Below are positions 58,788 to 64,000 of a stretch of DNA of 64,000 nucleotides, piece by piece. The translations under genes and the position numbers were made by a program. How positions within the stretch are numbered: the stretch's first letter is position 1; every line of letters starts with the position of its first letter. Under the pieces are notes generated by a model that saw only the letters and a list, made by a program, of their open reading frames with translations, was not told the DNA's origin and did no database searches. The stretch comes from Myxococcus sp. RHSTA-1-4 (lineage in GTDB: Bacteria; Myxococcota; Myxococcia; Myxococcales; Myxococcaceae): NCBI RefSeq assembly GCF_020037125.1, contig NZ_JAIQDG010000003.1:1-64000 (forward strand). The letters are read 5' to 3'.

Positions 58788-59882
58788 CTATTCGTCTGAG
58801 ATGGAGCGTCCCGTGTGCCCGCCGGCGGCATAGGAACGGTTGCGAAGCAGCACCGTGTCCGGGTGCATCCCCTGGCGTCGCACCATGCAGCGGTCTCCGC
58901 CGCCCATCTCCGCTTCGCCCGGGTGGAAGCGGCCGGGGCACTCCTGGAGGACGTCCTCCAGCGCGCGTCCGTCTCTCGTGCGAGCGAGGCAGGCCGCGCC
59001 GTCCGGTGCCCACGCCGCCTCGAACGAGGCCCGCTCGGTGTTCCAGGCCGCGGAGGATTCCGTCGTCCGGGACTGCACCCCGAACCCGTCGTACATATCG
59101 ATGAGGGTGTGTTCCTGTGTGTGGCTCCGGCCGTTGCCGCAGTAGTCCGCGCGAGCCATGCGCGTGCAGGCCTGGTGCAGGTCGGCCAGTGACTTGCCAG
59201 CACGCTCTGCCCAGGGCTTGTAGCCCCAGCGGATGCACTGGCTGATGGCGCCGCTCTCACACGCCAGCGTCAGCTTTCCAGGCACGTCGTGGCGTGCGCC
59301 GCTGGAGTCCCAGACACCTCGCACCGCCAGGGCGCGAGGGTCGGGGACGGTGCCGGTGGACGCGCAGGGGTTCTCCCACTCGCGCGCCACCGGGTTCCAG
59401 GCCTCGATGCGGTACCAGTGCATGGCGGGGTCCTCGGGAGAGGGCTCCGCGCCGCAGATGGCGACGTCCACGGGCCTGCCGTCACTGGAGATGCCCTGGA
59501 GCACCGTGCCCACGAGATTGCCGGGGGCCTTCGGGGTGGCCACCAGCCGCCCACGTTCGAGCCACACGGCCTTCGGCTGTCCGTCGGCCGGGCGCAGGGG
59601 CACGGCGCTGACCGAGACGAGCACACTCTGCCGCTCATCCGTCCGCTGCTCGGAGCTCCAGGCGCGCTTCGTTCCCCACAGGAGCGTCGCGCCTGGCATG
59701 AGGCCGCGCTCCGGGGCATGCCCCTGACACCGGCGTGCGTACCGGTCCGTGCCGGGACGCGAGGCGAGCAGCCGATTCGAGCGGGCGCTCCGAGCCAGCG
59801 AGCTGGCCGGAGTCACGGCGAACGCTGGCTGGAGGGACATCAGACACAACGAGGTGAGCAGGAGCTTCTTCATCGCGTTCAT
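58788..59882 (-). CDS. Exported ADYC-domain protein (copy 1)
   Basis: A 364-residue secreted or periplasmic protein. The signal peptide is KKLLLTSLCLMSLQPAFA. The conserved ADYC block reads GKSLADLHQACTRMARADYC with GNGRSHTQEHTLID after it. Other matching blocks are YARRCQGHAPERG, WLERGRLVATPKAP, VDVAICGAEPSPEDP and ACLARTRDGRALEDVLQECP. At least ten cysteines in the mature protein suggest disulphides. The ADYC domain has no known function to me. ATG 59882 has GGAGG seven bases upstream and lies 82 bp from a shared 13-bp element. It is followed by the TPR-CHAT gene and probably co-transcribed. Confidence 0.85.
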   Translation of the reverse strand: MNAMKKLLLTSLCLMSLQPAFAVTPASSLARSARSNRLLASRPGTDRYARRCQGHAPERGLMPGATLLWGTKRAWSSEQRTDERQSVLVSVSAVPLRPADGQPKAVWLERGRLVATPKAPGNLVGTVLQGISSDGRPVDVAICGAEPSPEDPAMHWYRIEAWNPVAREWENPCASTGTVPDPRALAVRGVWDSSGARHDVPGKLTLACESGAISQCIRWGYKPWAERAGKSLADLHQACTRMARADYCGNGRSHTQEHTLIDMYDGFGVQSRTTESSAAWNTERASFEAAWAPDGAACLARTRDGRALEDVLQECPGRFHPGEAEMGGGDRCMVRRQGMHPDTVLLRNRSYAAGGHTGRSISDE

Positions 59883-59963
59883 TGGAGGACCTCCCCCTGG
59901 AGATGAGGCGGCCGGCACCGGGGCCGGCGCCCTCAGCGATGAAGAGCGCCCGACGTAACGTTT

Positions 59964-59976
59964 TATGCAGGAATTC
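59964..59976 (-). promoter_or_regulatory. Shared 13-bp element upstream of ADYC copy 1
   Basis: GAATTCCTGCATA on the minus strand (preceded by GTAA), 82 bp before the ATG at 59882. The same 13 bases, preceded by GTAC, occur 80 bp before the other ADYC gene. It may be a promoter or operator; I cannot assign a sigma factor. Confidence 0.5.
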
Positions 59977-60029
59977 TTACCCCGAGCCCGCGTGCGGCCT
60001 GGATTCCGCATGAGAAACGGTAAGGCACC

Positions 60030-60225
60030 CTGGAGGATGTTCTCCAGCGCGCGTCCATCCCGCGTGCGAGCGAGGCAGGCCGCGCTGTCCGGCGCCCACG
60101 CCGCCGAGGACTCCATGACGGTGTTGTCGCGCGTGTGGCTCGAAGGTGGCCACCAGGCGTCCACCTTCGAGCTGCACGGCCTTCTTCCCTGCGCCGGTCA
60201 GGCGCAGGGGCACGGTGTCGACCGA
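60030..60225 (-). pseudogene. Wrecked third ADYC-domain gene
   Basis: Two fragments in different frames match the ADYC proteins. Segment 60225-60142 encodes SVDTVPLRLTGAGKKAVQLE then GGRLVATF, equivalent to residues around 90-115 of the intact proteins. Segment 60140-60030 encodes SHTRDNTV, ESSAAW and APDSAACLARTRDGRALENI, equivalent to the part after ADYC but with the stretches between these blocks deleted. One internal deletion joins two AAW repeats present in the intact genes, consistent with slippage. It lies immediately downstream of TPR-CHAT copy 2, exactly where an ADYC gene of another module would stand. Confidence 0.75.
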
Positions 60226-60252
60226 GTAGCGAGGTGAGCAGTGTGAGCGCTT

Positions 60253-62661
60253 TCAGCGCGGTGGAAGGACGGGAGCGATGGATTGCAGAGGGGCGTCGCG
60301 GCCCAGTGCGATGAAGGGGGCCCAGTAGTGGGGGTGAGGCCGGCTCTCTCGCAAGGTGCGCATCGCGTCGCGCAGGGCTTCCGCCCGGCCTCCGCCAGCC
60401 AGCAGGTGACGGTAGTAGTCCTCCATGAGGAGGCGAGTGCTGTCGTCGTTCACCTTCCAGAGGCTCATCACCACGGTTTCGGCACCCGCGATGACAAGGG
60501 CGCGGCGCAGGCCATAGACGCCCTGCCCATGCTTCACGTCTCCGCGGCCCGTGTCGCAGGCGGAGAGGACGACAAGCTGGGTGCCCCACAGGTCGAGACC
60601 GGCCAGCTCCAGGGCGGTGACGAGGGCGTCTTCGGCCGTGGCCGCGTCCTTTCCGGGAGCCTTTGCGCCCGAGAGGACGAGGCCGGAGCGGAGCAGCGGA
60701 TCCGCCGGGCGAGGGGGGGCGGCGTCACTGCTGAAGCCGCCGGAGTGTCCCAACCCGCGAGAGTCTTTGGGGGCGACGGAGTCCTCGAGGAAGAAGCCAT
60801 GGGTGGCGACGTGGAGGACACCGGGCGTGGAGAGCTGGAGGAGCCGCTGCTTCGTGGCCTCGGGGCCAAGGTGGAGCTGGGCCTGGGGGAGGAGGCTCTG
60901 GATGGCTTCGCCCTCCCGGCGGGTTCCCGGCAGTGGCGCCCAGGCTCCACCGGACAGGTCTCTGCGTCGCGTGGAGAAGAAGCGCTCCAGGGAAGGGGAA
61001 CGCTGTGACTCCGGAGTGGCGTCTTCCAGGCGGGCGCCGAAGTCGGGGTCGGCGAGGACGACGACGGAGCGCGCCGGTGAAAGCTGCTGGGGTCGGGGGA
61101 GCAGGTCCTTGCCGGAGGTGACGTAGGAGAAGTCGAAGGAGTCGACGAGGAAGCCGTGGCCGTCGTGGAGCGCGGCGAAGGGAACCAGTCCCAGCTGGCC
61201 GTCTGGCGAGAGGAAGAGGCGGCGGACCTCGCCGAGGCCCGGCAGGAGGGGCTTGAAGGCCAGGGTGTAGAGCTCCTGCGCCACGCGCTGATAGTTGGCG
61301 TCGCGGCGTGCCATGGCGTTGCGCAGATGGGCGGCGGCACGGTCGATGGGCGCGGCGGGGCCCAGGTCGACGGCGTGGATGCGGGCATCCGGGAAGAGCA
61401 CCAGCGCGAGATAGCGAAGCTGGGTGGGGATTCGTGACCTGGGCGTGCCGGGGGGGGGGAGGAGGGGGGAGTCTTCATAGGCGATGAACTCAATGAGGGC
61501 TGCGTTCCCGGGAAGGGAGGCGGCGACACGGTCGACGATTTCAGCGGGGGGCGGTCGTGCGGTCTGCTCACGCAGGGGGGCGGAGTGCCTGGCGAGGTCG
61601 GCTTCGAGTGAGTCACCCTCGTCGGCGAGGGCCTTCAAGCGCTGCTGATAATCAGCGGGAGCAAGCGAACCCGGGCCGCTGAGAGAGAGTTGGGCAAGCT
61701 GGGTGCGCAGGTCGCGCAATCGCTCGAAGGTGTCGCGCTCCCGCGCACCAAGGCTGCGATAGACGGCGCGAGAGGTATTGGCGATTTCCTCGACGGAGCG
61801 GCCCTTGCGCAGCAACACGGCGGTGGCGGCGAGGTGCCGCACGCTCGAATTCTCCGGATGCGCGCGGAGAAGGGAGTAGAGACGTTCCTCCTCGGTGCGG
61901 AGATGCTGGAGGAAGTCCGTCAGGCGCGATTCGGAAAAGCCGAGGGATTCCTGACGCAGGCGTCCCTCGGAGATGATGAAGGCTCGCGTGAGGAGCGGCA
62001 CGGCATGGGCGGGACCGTGCAGGGCCAGTTGGTTCAAGGCGAATTCGTCGAGCGATTCGGCAATGTCGGGGTGGCTCTGGCCGAGGGCGGCTTCGAAAAT
62101 GGCGAGCGCCCTCTGGAACAAGGGCTCGGCGCGAGCGTGCTTCCCCTGGTCGCGGTAGAGGTTGGCGAGGTTGTGGAGTGAGGTGGCGACGTCGGGGTGG
62201 CCCTGGCCGAGCGCCGATTCCCAGATGACGAGCGCCCGCTGGTACAGCGTCTCGGCGCGAGCGTACTGCCCCTGGTCGAGGTAGAGAATGGCGAGGCAAT
62301 TGAGCGAGGTGGCGACGTCGGGGTGGTTCTGGCCGAGGGTGGCTTCCCGAATGGCGAGTGCGCGTTGAAGGAGCGGCTCCGCTCGTGACACGTCGCCCTG
62401 CCGCCGAAACAGATCTCCTAGCTGATTCAGGCTGGTGGCCACCTCGGGACTTGTGGCTCCGCGCACAGCCCCTCGTAATGCGAGGGCATGCTCGCTTTCT
62501 TTGATGGCGTCGGTGTACCTGCCAGCCTCTTTGAGTCTTTGCGCTTCGTCGAACGCCGTCTGCGCTTCTAACAGCCGCGCATCCGATTGTTCCTCGCTGG
62601 CCAAGGCACCCGTCGCGCAGCACAGGACGACCACGCACAACCATCTCAGCACTCGCCACAT
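60253..62661 (-). CDS. Exported TPR-CHAT protease-like protein (copy 2, about five TPR units)
   Basis: An 802-residue paralogue of the protein at 55711-58668. It begins with the same MWRVL, followed by a signal-like stretch RWLCVVVLCCATGALA. About five TPR units (to ~residue 200) precede a linker very similar to copy 1 (LLRKGRSVEEIANTSRAVYR). The CHAT domain has H621 (VLHVATHGFF) and C702 (VVLSACDTGRGD). The CHAT part is far more conserved between copies than the TPR part. ATG 62661 is preferred to ATG 62673 by alignment with copy 1. It starts 81 bp after the ADYC copy 2 stop, in the same operon order as copy 1. Confidence 0.87.
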   Translation of the reverse strand: MWRVLRWLCVVVLCCATGALASEEQSDARLLEAQTAFDEAQRLKEAGRYTDAIKESEHALALRGAVRGATSPEVATSLNQLGDLFRRQGDVSRAEPLLQRALAIREATLGQNHPDVATSLNCLAILYLDQGQYARAETLYQRALVIWESALGQGHPDVATSLHNLANLYRDQGKHARAEPLFQRALAIFEAALGQSHPDIAESLDEFALNQLALHGPAHAVPLLTRAFIISEGRLRQESLGFSESRLTDFLQHLRTEEERLYSLLRAHPENSSVRHLAATAVLLRKGRSVEEIANTSRAVYRSLGARERDTFERLRDLRTQLAQLSLSGPGSLAPADYQQRLKALADEGDSLEADLARHSAPLREQTARPPPAEIVDRVAASLPGNAALIEFIAYEDSPLLPPPGTPRSRIPTQLRYLALVLFPDARIHAVDLGPAAPIDRAAAHLRNAMARRDANYQRVAQELYTLAFKPLLPGLGEVRRLFLSPDGQLGLVPFAALHDGHGFLVDSFDFSYVTSGKDLLPRPQQLSPARSVVVLADPDFGARLEDATPESQRSPSLERFFSTRRRDLSGGAWAPLPGTRREGEAIQSLLPQAQLHLGPEATKQRLLQLSTPGVLHVATHGFFLEDSVAPKDSRGLGHSGGFSSDAAPPRPADPLLRSGLVLSGAKAPGKDAATAEDALVTALELAGLDLWGTQLVVLSACDTGRGDVKHGQGVYGLRRALVIAGAETVVMSLWKVNDDSTRLLMEDYYRHLLAGGGRAEALRDAMRTLRESRPHPHYWAPFIALGRDAPLQSIAPVLPPR

Positions 62662-62742
62662 ATCAGCACCCATGAACGTTGAAGGCGGTGGACTCGCGCA
62701 CTGCAGGCGGGTCCACTCGCGATGCGGTCAATCGGCTGTGTC

Positions 62743-63804
62743 TCAGCGGCTGCACTGAGAGCGGTTGCGCAGCAGGGCCGTCCCGGGGCTCATGCCCTCG
62801 CGCCGCACCGTGCAGCGGTCTCCATCACCCAGGTCCACCGCCGCGCCCGTGCGGAAGCGGCCGGGGCACTCCTGGAGGATGGTCTCCATCGCCCGTCCAT
62901 CCCGCGTGCGCGCGAGGCAGGCCGCGCCGTCCGGCGCCCACGCCGCCTCGAACGCGGCACGCGCCATGTCCCAGGCCGCCGAGGACTCCGTCGTCCGCGA
63001 CTGCACTCCGAGTCCGTCGTACAGGTCGATGACGGTGTTGTCGCGCGTGTGGCTCCGGCCATTGCCGCAGTAGTCCGCGCGAGCCATGCGCGTGCAGGCC
63101 TGGTGCAGGTCGGCCAGCGACTTCCCGTCACGCTCCGCCCACGGCTTGTAGCCCCAGCGCACGCACTTGCTGATGGCGCCCGTCTCGCACGCCAGCGTCA
63201 GCTTGCCCGGCGCGTCCCGCCGTGCCCCACTCCCATCCCAGACACCCCGCACCGCCAGCGCCCGGGGCGCGGGCACACGGCCGTCGGCCAGGCACGGGTT
63301 CTCCCACTCCTGGGACACCGCGTTCCACGCCTCGATGCGGTACCACACCAGCTCCGGGTCCTCGGGAGAGGGCTCGGCGCCGCAGATGGCGACCTCCACC
63401 GGCTGGCCGTCACTGGCGGTGCCCTGGAGCACCGTGCCCACCACGTCGCCGGACGCCTCGGGCCAGGCCACCAGGCGCCCCTCCTCCAGCCGCACCGCCC
63501 TCACCCCGGCCTCGCTCTTCCGCACGTCGTCACTATCGACGGAGACGAGCACGCTGCTCCGCTCGTCCGCGGCCTGCTCGGAGTCCCACGTCCGCTTCGT
63601 GCCCCACAGCGCCGTGCCCTGCGGGTTGTTGCTCCGCTCGGGCGCCTGGCCCTGGCACCGGCGCGCGTACCGCTCCTCCGCGGACAGCGACGTGACGGCC
63701 CGCTCCGGCCGGCTGCCGGGAGAGGGCGCCGGTGCGGCGGCGAACACCGGCGTCGTGAGCAGCAGGTACACGGAGGCGAGCAGGGACTTCTTCAGCGCTT
63801 TCAT
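62743..63804 (-). CDS. Exported ADYC-domain protein (copy 2)
   Basis: A 353-residue paralogue of the protein at 58788-59882. The signal peptide is KKSLLASVYLLLTTPVFA. It is followed by YARRCQGQAPERS (C50), VRLEEGRLVAWPEA, VEVAICGAEPSPEDP (C141), NPCLADGRV (C171), KLTLACETGAISKCVRWGYK (C206, C214), the ADYC signature RMARADYCGNGRSH (243-246) and ACLARTRDGRAMETILQECP. ATG 63804 has GGAGGGG upstream. The 5' leader shares the GAGGCGGCCGGCA segment and the 13-bp element with copy 1, so regulation was duplicated along with the gene. Probably periplasmic or secreted, disulphide-bonded, function unknown. Confidence 0.85.
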   Translation of the reverse strand: MKALKKSLLASVYLLLTTPVFAAAPAPSPGSRPERAVTSLSAEERYARRCQGQAPERSNNPQGTALWGTKRTWDSEQAADERSSVLVSVDSDDVRKSEAGVRAVRLEEGRLVAWPEASGDVVGTVLQGTASDGQPVEVAICGAEPSPEDPELVWYRIEAWNAVSQEWENPCLADGRVPAPRALAVRGVWDGSGARRDAPGKLTLACETGAISKCVRWGYKPWAERDGKSLADLHQACTRMARADYCGNGRSHTRDNTVIDLYDGLGVQSRTTESSAAWDMARAAFEAAWAPDGAACLARTRDGRAMETILQECPGRFRTGAAVDLGDGDRCTVRREGMSPGTALLRNRSQCSR

Positions 63805-63883
63805 GGACGTACCCCTCCCTTTTGACGAGGCGGCCGGCAGGTGCCGGTGCCTTCACTGAAAAGGAGCCCCCGGGTCGGAGCGC

Positions 63884-63896
63884 TATGCAGGAATTC
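63884..63896 (-). promoter_or_regulatory. Shared 13-bp element upstream of ADYC copy 2
   Basis: GAATTCCTGCATA on the minus strand (preceded by GTAC), 80 bp before ATG 63804; identical to the element at 59964-59976. Confidence 0.5.
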
Positions 63897-63904
63897 GTAC
63901 GTGC

Positions 63905-64000
63905 CTACCGGGGGGGATACGAGGCACAGACACGCACGCCCGTCGTCATGTCGCGGAGGGTGGGTGTGCCCGCGGTGCGGTTGGCCGTGAGCGCGGTGGC
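63905..64000 (-). CDS. C-terminal end of a gene running off the right edge
   Basis: An open minus-strand frame enters from the window edge and ends with TAG at 63905, encoding TANRTAGTPTLRDMTTGVRV then CASYPPR. Third codon positions are mostly G or C, which supports coding. It is too short to name. It would be the upstream neighbour of the ADYC/TPR-CHAT operon, with the promoter element in the short gap. Confidence 0.45.
   Translation of the reverse strand, partial: ATALTANRTAGTPTLRDMTTGVRVCASYPPR

Overview
The window looks like chromosomal DNA of a fruiting myxobacterium of the Myxococcus/Corallococcus/Pyxidicoccus/Archangium type. The base composition is very GC-rich with G/C-biased third codon positions. 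Typical myxobacterial families occur together: a DUF2381 protein next to a Ser/Thr kinase, an MglA-like GTPase, PilT-type motor ATPases, a TonB receptor with a carboxypeptidase-like N-terminal domain paired with a lipoprotein, ADYC-domain proteins and TPR-CHAT proteins. The genus assignment is inference. I found no rRNA, tRNA or CRISPR array.

Layout. 1-5.8 kb is accessory: a broken IS701-like transposase start at the edge, a HEPN-like gene, then a minus-strand polymorphic-toxin operon (PAAR-like DUF4150 toxin, SMI1/KNR4 immunity protein, a DUF2169 gene broken by an internal deletion, a ketoacyl-synthase-like protein). 6-11.7 kb holds an aldo/keto reductase, two exported small proteins (one built of 41-residue Cys-rich repeats) and a DUF2381/Ser-Thr kinase pair. 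11.7-21.6 kb is a divergently transcribed putative defence island. Vsr endonuclease, C5-cytosine methyltransferase, NurA nuclease and HerA ATPase are on the minus strand; a GHKL/MutL-like ATPase, an unrecognised protein and a DUF6339-like protein are on the plus strand. 22-27.4 kb has an XRE regulator and a 1410-residue DUF4157 toxin with a candidate immunity gene. 27.4-43.2 kb is mostly envelope and housekeeping: two TonB receptors, methionine aminopeptidase, a DUF2231 membrane protein, an ADOP-type permease, a zinc metalloprotease, lipoproteins and a J-domain protein. 43.3-55.7 kb has a secreted trypsin-like protease, a receiver protein, a P450, RecX, a VOC protein, two PilT-family ATPases, an acetyltransferase, an MglA-like GTPase overlapping a PocR-type sensor kinase, and a NYN protein. 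55.7-63.8 kb is a duplicated two-gene module: an exported ADYC-domain protein followed by a TPR-CHAT protease-like protein with an N-terminal export signal, with the wreck of a third ADYC gene between the copies.

The two most interesting systems are the Dcm-Vsr-GHKL-HerA-NurA island and the ADYC/TPR-CHAT modules. The island has the methyltransferase, mismatch-repair nuclease and GHKL core seen in MZA-type defence, but a HerA/NurA motor-nuclease replaces the Z1/DUF4420/AIPR part, and the HerA Walker A lacks its Ser/Thr. In the ADYC/TPR-CHAT modules, both ADYC genes carry the same 13-bp element 80-82 bp upstream of the start codon.
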